This document shows, piece after piece, positions 7,624-19,665 of a DNA stretch of 64,000 nucleotides (the first letter of the stretch is position 1; every line of letters starts with the position of its first letter). This DNA comes from Aridibacter famidurans. Lineage in GTDB: Bacteria > Acidobacteriota > Blastocatellia > Pyrinomonadales > Pyrinomonadaceae. Made by a program: the position numbers and the translations under genes. The notes beneath the pieces were generated by a model that worked only from the letters and a program-made list of their open reading frames with translations, was not told the DNA's origin and did no database searches. The stretch covers positions 1 to 64,000 of the forward strand of contig JAGFIQ010000030.1 of NCBI GenBank assembly GCA_024103495.1, in the 5' to 3' direction.

Positions 7624-9048
7624 TCAAACTTCTTTCAGCTTCCATTTCCCCCGCCTGAACAGCACGGTCGACGCGACCGCCAGCATCGAGAACGCGATCG
7701 TGATCGCCCAGAACACGCCGTACGGGCCGTAGCCACCGTAAAAAGCAAGCACGTACGCCAGAGGGATCTCGAACAGCCAGAACACGAACAGGTTCAGGTA
7801 CGTCGGTGTCCAGGTGTCGCCCGCGCCGTTGAACGAGGTCTCGAGCACCATCCCGATCGCGTAGAAGAAGAATCCGTAAGCGATGATCCGAAGCGAGTCC
7901 GTGGCGTACTGCGCGACCATCGGCTCCGCCGTGAAGATCGAAACGATCGGTCCGGCGAAGATCACGAACAGGATGCCGATCGAGGTCTGGAAAACGGCGT
8001 TGTATTTGGCCGCGGTCCAGACGCTCCGTTCGGCACGTTCAGGCTTTTCGGCTCCGAGGTTCTGCCCGACGAGCGTCGCCGCCGCGTTCGCAAGTCCCAT
8101 CGAGGGCAGCAGCGCGAACACGACGACACGGATTGCGATCGTGTAACCCGCGACCGCCTCGCTTCCGAAGAAAGCGACGAGCCGCATAAGCCCCAGCCAG
8201 CTCGCCGTTCCGATCAGGAACTGCAGCACCGCGACCCACGAAAGGCTGAAGAGCCTGCGGAACCGTCCCAGGTCGAACTTCCAATGCTCCGCCCTGATCT
8301 CGAAGCGCTTTTTGCCGAAGAAAAGAACCCACGCCGCGTAGATAACCCCGATCCCGCGCCCGATCACCGTTGCGACCGCCGCTCCCGTGACGCCGAGTTC
8401 CGGAAAGATCCAGATCCCGAAGATCAGAAGCGGATCAAGAATTATGTTCAGGATGTTCGAAACCCACAGCACGCGCATCGCGATCGCCGCATCGCCCGCG
8501 CCCCGGAATATCGCGTTCAGAAGGAAAAGGAACACCACAACGCAGTTCGCGCCGAGCATTATCCTCGTGAACGTCACTCCCTGCTCGATGACCGCCGGCT
8601 CCGCGCCGATCAACGCGAGGAAGTCGGGAGCCCATATGACTCCCACGACGCCCATCACGACCGAGACCGCGATGCCGATGTAGATCGCGTGGGTCGCGGA
8701 ACGGGCCGCGCCGTCCAGATCCTTCTCGCCGATACGGCGCGCGACCGTCGCCGTCGCTCCGACCGAAAGCCCGATCGCGACGGCATAGATCAGCACCATC
8801 ATCGATTCGGTGATCCCGACCACCGCGACGGCCTCCGCGCCAAGCCTCGCCACGAAGAACACGTCGACGACCGCGAAGACCGACTCCATGATCATCTCGA
8901 GGATCATCGGGACGGCGAGCAGGAACACCGACAGCCCGACCGGACCCTCGGTGAGGTCGCGCGCGGAACCGCGGACGGCCTCTTTCAGCACCGAGAAAAC
9001 GGAATTATCGTGCGCCGCAGAGGGCGCAGAATGACTGCTTGTTGACAT
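7624..9048 (-). CDS. MATE family efflux transporter
   Basis: 474 aa, with about twelve hydrophobic segments arranged in the two six-helix halves typical of MATE (NorM/DinF-like) antiporters, which export drugs or metabolites using Na+ or H+ gradients across the inner membrane. The GPVGLSVFLLAVPMILEMI segment (~40-58) is the characteristic first helix, and VGITESMMVLIYA and GAGDAAIAMRVLW follow the family pattern. The first ~35 residues are hydrophilic; a later start is possible. Single gene; a palindrome lies 63-83 bp upstream. Confidence 0.92.
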   Translation of the reverse strand: MSTSSHSAPSAAHDNSVFSVLKEAVRGSARDLTEGPVGLSVFLLAVPMILEMIMESVFAVVDVFFVARLGAEAVAVVGITESMMVLIYAVAIGLSVGATATVARRIGEKDLDGAARSATHAIYIGIAVSVVMGVVGVIWAPDFLALIGAEPAVIEQGVTFTRIMLGANCVVVFLFLLNAIFRGAGDAAIAMRVLWVSNILNIILDPLLIFGIWIFPELGVTGAAVATVIGRGIGVIYAAWVLFFGKKRFEIRAEHWKFDLGRFRRLFSLSWVAVLQFLIGTASWLGLMRLVAFFGSEAVAGYTIAIRVVVFALLPSMGLANAAATLVGQNLGAEKPERAERSVWTAAKYNAVFQTSIGILFVIFAGPIVSIFTAEPMVAQYATDSLRIIAYGFFFYAIGMVLETSFNGAGDTWTPTYLNLFVFWLFEIPLAYVLAFYGGYGPYGVFWAITIAFSMLAVASTVLFRRGKWKLKEV

Positions 9049-9110
9049 GATTTGAAAACCCCTGACTAAAGAGAAAAACGCTGGAAGGATCCAGAGCAGG
9101 ACATCCGACC

Positions 9111-9131
9111 GTCCTGAAAAATTTTCAGGAC
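9111..9131. promoter_or_regulatory. Perfect AT-centred palindrome upstream of the MATE gene
   Basis: GTCCTGAA-AAATT-TTCAGGAC, two 8-bp arms around a 5-bp AT core. It lies 63-83 bp upstream of the MATE start, so it could be an operator for a dimeric repressor. It could also be a weak terminator, although no T run follows. Confidence 0.35.
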
Positions 9132-9369
9132 GAACAGACGCTAAATGCGCGGCTTGTTGAATTCAAGGGTCTTCATAACCCGGAGAAGATAGCACAACCT
9201 CACGCCTCGGGCAAAACCGGGTGGCGGGGTCGACTCTTCTTGTTAACAAATAAGTCGAAAAACAGTCTTCGCGGGAGGTCGATGTGGGAACGAGTGCGAT
9301 CGACTACGAACACCGTGATCCAACGTTAGGGGGCTTGTCCCGGACAGTCCCCAGGTGCAGGGCGGGTCG

Positions 9370-9671
9370 GCGTCCGCGTCGAAGGCATTTGATCGCTGGG
9401 CGCACGAGAACTTGGGTGGTGATCGACTTCGCGAGGCCCGCAAAACCGACGGATAACCCGTTCATCGAGTCGTCCAACGGAAGCTTCCTTGGACGAATGC
9501 CACAGCACAAACTGATTCCTTTCGCTCGAGGATGCGAAGGAGAAGATTGATGCGTTCCGAGAGGACTTTAACAGCTTTAGACCTTGACGCGAGCCGTGCG
9601 GTCTGACACCGGACGAGGTGGTAGCCGACTACCTCAAAAGCCCGGATTTCTCTATTTTAGAACGGTACTAA
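9370..9671 (+). pseudogene. Decayed 3' end of an IS3-type (IS407-like) transposase
   Basis: Fragments of the DDE integrase core can be read in three frames: KAFDRWAHENLG (from about 9381), then VVIDFARPAKPTDNPFIESS (from about 9416, where ESFNG is usual), then LEDAKEKIDAFREDFNSFR (from 9525), and LTPDEVVADYLKSPDFS ending at TAA 9671. At least two frameshifts and two in-frame TGA codons are present, so it is dead. No terminal inverted repeats could be identified. The stretch 9132-9370 before it holds nothing recognisable. Confidence 0.8.
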
Positions 9672-9725
9672 AATGGGGATGGTTACAGTCGTTCCGCGAG
9701 GCGCCCTTGAAGAATGAATTTCTAA

Positions 9726-10208
9726 TCACAATTCTAGCCGTGCATAGTGAAGCGGTTCGCCGGGAGAAGGGAAGGGATCGTCCTCAGTCTCGAAATCAAA
9801 CCAAAATCTCAATCTTATTTCCGCCGCGTCTTTTAAGGTGAGCTGCGGCACGCGAAATCGTATTGTCTTACCTGGTAATACATTAGCTAACGAACAAACC
9901 GTGCAGACCTTCCTCTCAACCGCTAAAGTTTTTCGCTGAATGACATCGTAATAGGCTCTAATGGAGTTTCGGTCCGCTCCATCGCCCGAAGCTTGAATCC
10001 AGATCGTGAAGCTCGAGTTATTGTGCAATTCAAGCCAAGAACTTTCCTGATCAGAATTGTTAGGAAGTGCCTGATCCGAAAACGAGACATAAACAGATGG
10101 CTTAGCAGGGTCGAGTTTCGCTTTGCAACATCTACTTGACTCGGACTGCGCAACGACTGATGCGAACAAAAGAAAAATCATCGCCTGAATCTTAAGTGCC
10201 CATATCAT
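9726..10208 (-). CDS. Small secreted protein of unknown function beside the HEGSH gene
   Basis: 160 aa with a hydrophobic N-terminal signal (IQAMIFLLFASVVAQSE). The mature part begins with a Cys pair (SSRCCKAKLD), has another CxxC (VCTVC, ~111-115), and the region ~45-160 reads like a beta-sandwich (WLELHNNSSFTIWIQASGDG, then IRFRVPQL and IRLRFWFDF). Base composition is clearly more AT-rich than the neighbourhood. It starts 17 bp after the HEGSH gene on the same strand and is probably cotranscribed. It could be an immunity or partner protein, but this is only positional inference. Confidence 0.6.
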   Translation of the reverse strand: MIWALKIQAMIFLLFASVVAQSESSRCCKAKLDPAKPSVYVSFSDQALPNNSDQESSWLELHNNSSFTIWIQASGDGADRNSIRAYYDVIQRKTLAVERKVCTVCSLANVLPGKTIRFRVPQLTLKDAAEIRLRFWFDFETEDDPFPSPGEPLHYARLEL

Positions 10209-10225
10209 TTCAATTTACTCCCTTT

Positions 10226-10864
10226 CTAGAACGCTTTCTTTTTGTTTTCGGGGGTTAACTTATAAGTCTTGTCCCATTTTAGGTAGTGCTTCACCCCTCT
10301 CTCCATATCAGTCTCGCTCGTTAAATCAACTTTCCGCCATGGCAACCAAAGTGTTAACGGATTCTGTTTGTCTTCTTCTGTTTGTTCTATCTTGAACCAG
10401 GCTACGGTCTCACCGTTCGCGGCAGCCACATCAAGCCCTAGCATGAACGCGTCAAATTCCGTTTGAAACCAAGTGGGGTTAGCACTGTCGCTGAATCCAC
10501 TAGCTACCCACTTAGCACCGTCTGCTGCGTGCGATCCCTCATGCAAAATAGTGTATACCAAATCTTCACTGACAAACGTCTCCGCATTGATCGTTATTTC
10601 AATGTCCTGTCCAGTTGGATTTGCATCGGTTTTCTTCGACCTTACAGGTGACACACTCGTTGTGCCGGAATACTCCAGCGTGGCGCTGCCGAGTATCTTG
10701 ACTCCATTCTTTTCCCCAGGTGTTCCATAGACGTCTATAGCGCTTTTCGCTTTCTTATATTTCTTGGAGTTCTCGCCGTGCCGCTCTTTGTATTTCTCTA
10801 GCAGAGCCAAAGCGTTTTGACGACCAGCTTCGAACCGTTTGTAATGGCACGCCAGACCGGACAC
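10226..10864 (-). CDS. HEGSH-motif metallopeptidase-like protein, possibly an orphan toxin domain
   Basis: 212 aa. A zinc-type HExxH motif is present as H-E-G-S-H (LVYTILHEGSHAADGAKW, ~103-120), followed by aspartate/glutamate residues that could complete a metal site. Residues 1-40 are helical and charged. There is no signal peptide. The start lies only 4 bp from the stop of a broken transposase, so the N-terminus may be truncated or fused after IS insertion. Similar short domains occur as C-terminal tips of Rhs or other polymorphic toxins; that comparison is from memory and needs a search. Base composition is lower in GC than flanking genes, suggesting transfer. Confidence 0.6.
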   Translation of the reverse strand: MSGLACHYKRFEAGRQNALALLEKYKERHGENSKKYKKAKSAIDVYGTPGEKNGVKILGSATLEYSGTTSVSPVRSKKTDANPTGQDIEITINAETFVSEDLVYTILHEGSHAADGAKWVASGFSDSANPTWFQTEFDAFMLGLDVAAANGETVAWFKIEQTEEDKQNPLTLWLPWRKVDLTSETDMERGVKHYLKWDKTYKLTPENKKKAF

Positions 10865-10868
10865 TCAG

Positions 10869-11000
10869 TTACCTTACAAACATCCTTGATTCATAGTCGG
10901 CCGGGCTGAGATATCCGAGCGTCGAGTGGAGGCGTTCACGATTGTAGAACACCTCGATGTAGTCGAACAGGTCGCGCCTCTGACCCCATTCGTTTCGTAT
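10869..11000 (-). pseudogene. 3' remnant of an IS3-family (IS150/IS3-like) transposase
   Basis: On the minus strand about 40 residues read cleanly: [20 protein letters not shown], then [20 protein letters not shown] and a TAA at 10871-10869. [22 protein letters not shown] is the hallmark end of IS3-family OrfB. The rest of the transposase is missing upstream. The sequence differs from the remnant at 9370-9671, so two different IS3-type elements decayed here. Confidence 0.85.
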
Positions 11001-11550
11001 ACCCTTCCATCGGCCAGTTCTGCCTAAGGAGCGACGCCGAAAGCGACCTGCATCATAGCCCCGAGTGCAACCCGTTGGAGGTCGACGGGAGGATCGGCCG
11101 TCGCTGAAGGCGACGGAGAGGGCTCTTCACTGGCCAGTGGTCAGTACTCATTGATCAATGAGGCGATCGTCGATTGGTTCTTCTCTGCGCTCACTGCGCG
11201 CTCTGCGGTTGAATCTTCTTTTGTAAAGACATTTGGCTCCTACGGAGCCGGGGGCTTGGGCATGTGCCGTGATGCTACAGACCTGCCGCGCCTACGGCGC
11301 TCATCATTGGTCAATGGTCATTGGCCAATGCTCAATGTTTTGCCCGTCACTGGCGCTCCGGGTTCCAATGTGTCGCCGCTGAAGCGGCCTTGGCGCGGTT
11401 GGTGCTTCCTCTTCCCTGGGTTCCGCTTCGCTTCACCCACGGCGGAAGTAATGTTATCGCGCTGCGACTCCGGAAACGGTACTTGGATTCGCGACGATCC
11501 GGAAAAAATGGTAACTTCCTCCGGTAAATCCCTCAGAAAGAACACCCGAT
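11001..11550. repeat. Gap with partial palindromic repeats, no gene
   Basis: Contains parts of the large CTACAGACAT element (ACATTTGGCTCCTACGGAGC at 11228 and GCTACAGACCTGCCGCGCC near 11273), a single right arm of the ACCGCAGAG family near 11184-11213, and a GGTCAATGGTCATTGGCCAA array near 11309-11330. The reading frames here are not coding-like. Confidence 0.65.
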
Positions 11551-14052
11551 ATGAAAAGAAATGCCCTGCTGCTAGCGTGCCTTCTGGCACTGTGTTTTAA
11601 CGCTTTTGCCCAGGACAAGGGCGCTTCGAAGAAGACCGTCGAAGACCTGACCGACGGCCTTCAAAAGATCGAGGGATTCGTCCCGCTCTGGTACGACGAG
11701 AACAACGGCAAGATGATGATGGAGGTCTCGCGGCTCGGCGAGGAGTTCCTGTACCAGATCTCGCTGGCGACCGGGGTCGGGTCGAACCCGATCGGACTCG
11801 ACCGCGGCCAGCTCGGGCAGACGCGCGTGGTCTATTTCGAACGGGCAGGTAACAAGGTCCTCCTCGTCCAGCCGAACTACGACTTCCGGGCGCTGAGTGA
11901 CAATCCCGCGGAACGGAAGGCCGTCGAGGAATCGTTCGCGAAATCGGTCATATGGGGATTCAAGATCGCCGGCGAATCGGGCGGCAGGATCGTCGTCGAC
12001 GCGACCGAATTCTTCGTCCGAGACGCTCACGGGGTCGCCGACCGGCTAAGGCAGACGGACCAGGGCAATTACTCGCTGGACGAAAGCCGAAGCGCCTTCT
12101 ATATGCCGCGGACGAAAGGGTTCCCGAAGAACACGGAGGTCGAGGTCACTCTGACACTTGTGACGAGGGGCGATCCGGGGCGTTTGATCCGGCAGACCGC
12201 TCCGAGCGGCGAGGCGGTCACGGTCCGCGAGAGGCATTCGCTTGTCGAGCTTCCGGATGACGGATACGTTCCGCGCGAGTTCGATCCGCGCGTCAGCGCG
12301 ATCCCGATCAGCTTCTACGATTACGCGACGGACATCAGCGAGAACCTTGAAAAGCGCTGGATCATCCGTCACAGGCTGTTTCCGAAGGACATCTCGGCGG
12401 ACGTTTCCGAGCCGGTCGAGCCGATCGTCTATTACGTCGACAACGGCGCGCCGAAGGTCATCCGCGACGCGCTGATCGAGGGCGCGCAATGGTGGAACCA
12501 GGCGTTCGAGGCCGCCGGCTACCGCAACGCGTTCCAGGTAAAGGTCCTTCCCGACGACGCCGATCCGCAGGACGTGCGCTACAACGTGATCAACTGGGTA
12601 CACCGTTCGACCCGCGGCTGGGCGTACGGAAGCAGCGTCGTCGATCCGCGCACGGGAGAGATCATCAAGGGCGACGTGACGCTCGATTCGCAAAGAGCGA
12701 GGCAGGACTTCCTGATCGCATCGGGCCTCGCGCCGCAGTACGCTACGGACCCGAACTCTGCCTGCGATTTCGCGATGCTGCCGGACGTCAATTACCTTCT
12801 GGGCGCGCAGTCGAAAATGGACGCGGCGGAGCTTGCCGCGGCGAGGATCCGACAGCTTTCGGCGCACGAGGTCGGGCACACGCTCGGATTCGCGCACAAC
12901 TTCGCCGCGAGCACTTACGGACGCGCTTCGGTTATGGATTATCCGGCGCCTTTGATCAAGATCGTCAACGGCGAGCTTGATTTTTCGGACGCGTACGACA
13001 CGGGGATCGGCGAGTTCGACAAGTTCTCGGTGAAGTTCGCGTATTCGGTTTTCGATGAGGGAACCGATGAGCCGGCGGAGTTGGAGGGAATAGTCAGCGA
13101 CGGGATCGCGGCGGGTATGCTCTTCATTTCGGATTCCGACACGAGGCCGGCGAGCGCGGCGCATCCGCTGGCGAACCTTTGGGACAACGGCGCGGATCCG
13201 ATAGCCAACCTCTCTCACGAGATGAATGTGCGGCGGATAGGGCTTTCGAAGTTCGGGCTCTCGAACGTGGAGAACAACGAGCCTTTGGCGAACCTGGAGC
13301 TGAAGCTTCTTCCGCTCTATCTTCACCACCGGTACCAGCTGACGGCGGCGACCAAATCGCTCGGCGGCGTGTATTACACATACGCCGTCCGCAAGGGAGG
13401 AGCCGCCGAACCTTCGCGCGTTTACGAGATAGTTCCCGCCGACCGCCAGAGGGCGGCGCTGGCGGAGGCGCTGAAGACCATCTCGTCCGAGGAACTGGCG
13501 TTGCCGGAGAACATCCTGCGCCTGCTTCCTCCTACGCCGTACGGATTCTATTCGGGCAGGTCGGAGAACTTCCCGAAACGCACTTCTCCGACGTTCGATC
13601 CGATCGGAGCGGCGGAGATCGCGGCGGACTTCACTCTGAGCGGGCTTCTTCAGCCGAACCGGGCGGCGAGGCTGGTCGAGTTCAACGCGAGGGACGCGGG
13701 GTATCCGGGGTTCAAAGAAGTGACTGATTCGATAATGGCGGCGACCTGGAGAAAGCCTTATTCAGCGAACCGGTACCACGCGGCGATCGAACGCGCGGTG
13801 CAGTCGGTCGTGGTGATGAAGCTGATGGAACTGGCGGGAAACGCCTCGGCGAGACACGAGGTAAGGGCGATCGCCACGGACGCTCTGCGCGATCTGCTTG
13901 CGAACCTGAAGGGCAGGACGGCGAACGCGGAGAACGGAGCGCATTACAGGATGACGATCGACGACATCACGCGCTTCCTGGAGAGGCCGGACACGCCTAG
14001 GAGGTCGACGAACCCGCTGCCCGAACCGCCGGGCGACCCGATCGGGAATTAA
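11551..14052 (+). CDS. Secreted zinc-dependent metalloprotease (DUF5117/DUF5118/DUF4953-type)
   Basis: 833 aa with signal peptide (MKRNALLLACLLALCFNAFAQ). The catalytic centre is a metzincin-type H439-E-V-G-H443-TLGFA-H449, with a probable Met-turn at ASVMDYP some 15 residues later. Upstream residues ~35-200 (PLWYDENNGKMMMEVSRLGE onwards) match the N-terminal domains that accompany this protease type in Bacteroidota and Acidobacteriota. Function in the family: extracellular or periplasmic proteolysis of unknown substrate. Its TAA stop is formed by the first bases of an AACAGGGATGAAGG palindrome. Confidence 0.88.
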   Translation: MKRNALLLACLLALCFNAFAQDKGASKKTVEDLTDGLQKIEGFVPLWYDENNGKMMMEVSRLGEEFLYQISLATGVGSNPIGLDRGQLGQTRVVYFERAGNKVLLVQPNYDFRALSDNPAERKAVEESFAKSVIWGFKIAGESGGRIVVDATEFFVRDAHGVADRLRQTDQGNYSLDESRSAFYMPRTKGFPKNTEVEVTLTLVTRGDPGRLIRQTAPSGEAVTVRERHSLVELPDDGYVPREFDPRVSAIPISFYDYATDISENLEKRWIIRHRLFPKDISADVSEPVEPIVYYVDNGAPKVIRDALIEGAQWWNQAFEAAGYRNAFQVKVLPDDADPQDVRYNVINWVHRSTRGWAYGSSVVDPRTGEIIKGDVTLDSQRARQDFLIASGLAPQYATDPNSACDFAMLPDVNYLLGAQSKMDAAELAAARIRQLSAHEVGHTLGFAHNFAASTYGRASVMDYPAPLIKIVNGELDFSDAYDTGIGEFDKFSVKFAYSVFDEGTDEPAELEGIVSDGIAAGMLFISDSDTRPASAAHPLANLWDNGADPIANLSHEMNVRRIGLSKFGLSNVENNEPLANLELKLLPLYLHHRYQLTAATKSLGGVYYTYAVRKGGAAEPSRVYEIVPADRQRAALAEALKTISSEELALPENILRLLPPTPYGFYSGRSENFPKRTSPTFDPIGAAEIAADFTLSGLLQPNRAARLVEFNARDAGYPGFKEVTDSIMAATWRKPYSANRYHAAIERAVQSVVVMKLMELAGNASARHEVRAIATDALRDLLANLKGRTANAENGAHYRMTIDDITRFLERPDTPRRSTNPLPEPPGDPIGN

Positions 14053-14240
14053 CAGGGATGAAGGGGATGAAGGAGATTGAGAATTGGGAATTGAGAGTTT
14101 AGGTACAAACTCCTGTTGACTAACTGGATGTCCTTTTCTTGCCACTTTTCAAAAGGGTCCGGAACATCCACTTCTCAGTTTTCAATTCTCCATTCTCAAC
14201 AGAGCCATCCCCTTTATCCCCTTCATCCTTGTTCCTCCTC
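14049..14240. repeat. Long palindromic repeat of the AACAGGGATGAAGG family
   Basis: Outer left arm TTAACAGGGATGAAGGGGAT then GAAGGAG; right arm ATCCCCTTTATCCCCTTCAT then CCTTGTT. A second, inner pair of arms is GAGAATTGGGAATTGAGAG versus TTTTCAATTCTCCATTCTC. Relatives at 15943-16052 and 40424-40516. Confidence 0.85.
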
Positions 14241-14296
14241 TCCCGAAAATCCTTTGTAACTCTGATCGTTTGGGTTATCCTTGCGAGAAACCCTCG

Positions 14297-15946
14297 ATGA
14301 GACTCAAGAAATTCCAACTCGCCTTTCTCTCCCTCCTGCTTGTTTCTCTGTCCGCTGTAACCTCCGCCCAGCAGAGGCCGGATTCAAAGGCCGCCGAGGT
14401 ATACCAGAACCGCCAGCGGGCGCTTTCATTGATCCTCCTCGATTCGAAGATCAAATCCCTCGACGACGCGCCGATGCGGTGCATGGCTCGTCAGGAAGTT
14501 GTTCGGTTTCTTGTCGAGTCAGGACCAAAGGACCTCTATCCGTACGCGATCGACTTTGCCAAAGCTTGTGTGGAAGAAGCAGAGCGCAACGCTGATGAAT
14601 TTCAGTACAGTTCGGGAAGCTGGATGCAGACCCAATTAATCAACCTGATCCGAAAGATCGACACAGATCTCGCTGACGATCTTGAAGAGAGTATCGGGCT
14701 CGAGGGCCGCCTGCAGTCAATGGCGAGGAGTACCGAGCTCCGCGAAAGCGACGATCCGACACGGGTCACGGCCAAGGTGCTTAACGATATACGTTCGGGG
14801 ACGATTGCTCCGGGTTTGCGCATGTTCGTGAGAACTCTCAGCGAACGGAATCAGGACCTCGCAAACGCCGTTCTTGAATCGGTCTTGCAGCACTACGAAC
14901 AGAGGATCGCCACGATCGAACCGGACAACGAGCTCGTTTCGTTCACCTTTGAGTTCCTGATTGGGGATGTCCCTCAACCTCTCAAGAGCAGGTTCCTTAT
15001 GTTTGCTCTCAATCTGGGAAGAAGGGCGATCGCAGATCGATCGAACGAGAATTTTACAAGAAGGGTGATCAGTGTTTTGTCGATTAGTATGTCCGGATTC
15101 CAAAAGCATCTTCCTGTTCATTTCGACGAAGCAAATTCTATTTTCCAGACGTTGCAGTCGGCTCAGAGTGTGATCGACAAGGAAATGAAAGAAGCATTTG
15201 CACGTATCGAGGCGGCGGACGACAAGCTTGCGGCCATGATATCTGAGGCCAGATCAGCTACCAATGAAACATTGAAGCGAAGATTATGGATGTTAGCGGC
15301 GACGACCGCACTCAACGAGAACAAATTCAAGATTGCGGTCGACTGCGCGTTCGAGGTTACCGAACCATCGACAGTCCGAAGCTGGCATCCGGTGCTTCTT
15401 AAGATCCAGATCGTGAACCGCGCGATCAAAGCGGGAGACCTGGAGGCTATCGATTACGTGGTTGAGCATCTGGAAAAGCCCGGCGATAAAGCAGACGTTC
15501 TTCTGAACACGGCCGTGGGGTTGGCAAAGAAGGACTCTCGCTCGAAATCCTTGGAATTCTTCAAACGGGGCCTCGCAATGATCAAGAGAGCGGAAGCGTC
15601 ACCCGCGCTCCTTCGACAGTACCCGAAGGCTGTCGATTTGAGTCAGAAACTTGACTACGCAGATCTTTTCGAGATTTCAAGGGAAATGACCGAAACAGTG
15701 AATCGGCTGCCGGGGCCGGACGCGAAGGACGTTAAGGAATCGGAAGGCAGGAGCGCATATGTCGGAAACGTCCTTACCCAATCCACGTACCCGCTCGTCG
15801 AGGTGTTCGACAAGCTCGCCGAAAAGGACCCCGACCAGGCTTACACGATCTCGCAGGGAATCCAGCGCCGCGACCTAAGGCTGATTGCGGAGATCAGTGT
15901 CGAAAAGTTCAAGAAATATCCCCTTCCGAGGAAAGAAGAGAATTAA
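14297..15946 (+). CDS. Secreted alpha-helical protein of unknown function
   Basis: 549 aa from the ATG at 14297, which places a signal peptide at the N-terminus (MRLKKFQLAFLSLLLVSLSA, cleaved near SAQQ); earlier in-frame starts would bury it. The rest is mostly helical, with TPR-like or HEAT-like character (for example ALNENKFKIAVDCAFEV, and EFFKRGLAMIKRAEASPALL), but no named domain. A CMARQEVVRFLVESGP segment follows the mature N-terminus. The TAA stop is made by the palindromic repeat that follows. Confidence 0.7.
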   Translation: MRLKKFQLAFLSLLLVSLSAVTSAQQRPDSKAAEVYQNRQRALSLILLDSKIKSLDDAPMRCMARQEVVRFLVESGPKDLYPYAIDFAKACVEEAERNADEFQYSSGSWMQTQLINLIRKIDTDLADDLEESIGLEGRLQSMARSTELRESDDPTRVTAKVLNDIRSGTIAPGLRMFVRTLSERNQDLANAVLESVLQHYEQRIATIEPDNELVSFTFEFLIGDVPQPLKSRFLMFALNLGRRAIADRSNENFTRRVISVLSISMSGFQKHLPVHFDEANSIFQTLQSAQSVIDKEMKEAFARIEAADDKLAAMISEARSATNETLKRRLWMLAATTALNENKFKIAVDCAFEVTEPSTVRSWHPVLLKIQIVNRAIKAGDLEAIDYVVEHLEKPGDKADVLLNTAVGLAKKDSRSKSLEFFKRGLAMIKRAEASPALLRQYPKAVDLSQKLDYADLFEISREMTETVNRLPGPDAKDVKESEGRSAYVGNVLTQSTYPLVEVFDKLAEKDPDQAYTISQGIQRRDLRLIAEISVEKFKKYPLPRKEEN

Positions 15947-16050
15947 CAGGGATCAAGGGGATTAAGGAGATAACGCGACTTCATAAAATACAAGTACCTT
16001 GAACCCAGATTCCTGCGCCATCCCCTTGATCCCCTTCATCCCTGTTCCTT

Positions 16051-16052
<2 letters not shown>
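15943..16052. repeat. Palindromic repeat of the AACAGGGATGAAGG family between convergent genes
   Basis: Left arm TTAACAGGGATCAAGGGGAT, right arm ATCCCCTTGATCCCCTTCAT then CCCTGTT. It lies exactly between the stop codons of two convergent genes and could act as a bidirectional transcription end. Confidence 0.88.
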
Positions 16053-19329
<3,277 letters not shown>

Positions 19330-19665
19330 TTTTCGTGTCCGGTTAAGCTTCTTGGGTACGTTCGTAAACCTTTCACACTAGTGGGCTTACGGCGAGATTT
19401 TAATTTTTCGATTTGAAATGAATTCGATATCGTTCCTGGAGTCTCTTCTTTGCGCCCCTTTGCGGCGTCGCGTCTTGGCGGGAGTCTCTTAACAGTTCAA
19501 TGACTCGCAACGATCCAGATCATTTGTGCCGGGATCCTCACGCAAAGGCGCCAAGGCGCAAAGTTCCGCAAAGAAGCGATACCGACCCGCTCTCAACGCA
19601 GCGCAAACGCTCCTCCAAACGGATTTCAAGAGTTCCCCAATTGATACCTGATCATTGATACCTGA
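19330..19665. repeat. Gap with GCAAAG-family palindrome and a short tandem repeat
   Basis: Arms CTTTGCGCCCCTTTGCGGCG (near 19449) and GCAAAGGCGCCAAGGCGCAA (near 19543) are imperfectly complementary. Two copies of the 14-mer TTGATACCTGATCA lie at about 19640-19670 and run into the stop codon of the M28 gene. No gene seen. Confidence 0.65.

Noticed and set aside
9284..9550. Intact small gene
   Set aside because: Its best part reads as a piece of an IS3 transposase and continues in other frames, so it is part of a pseudogene.
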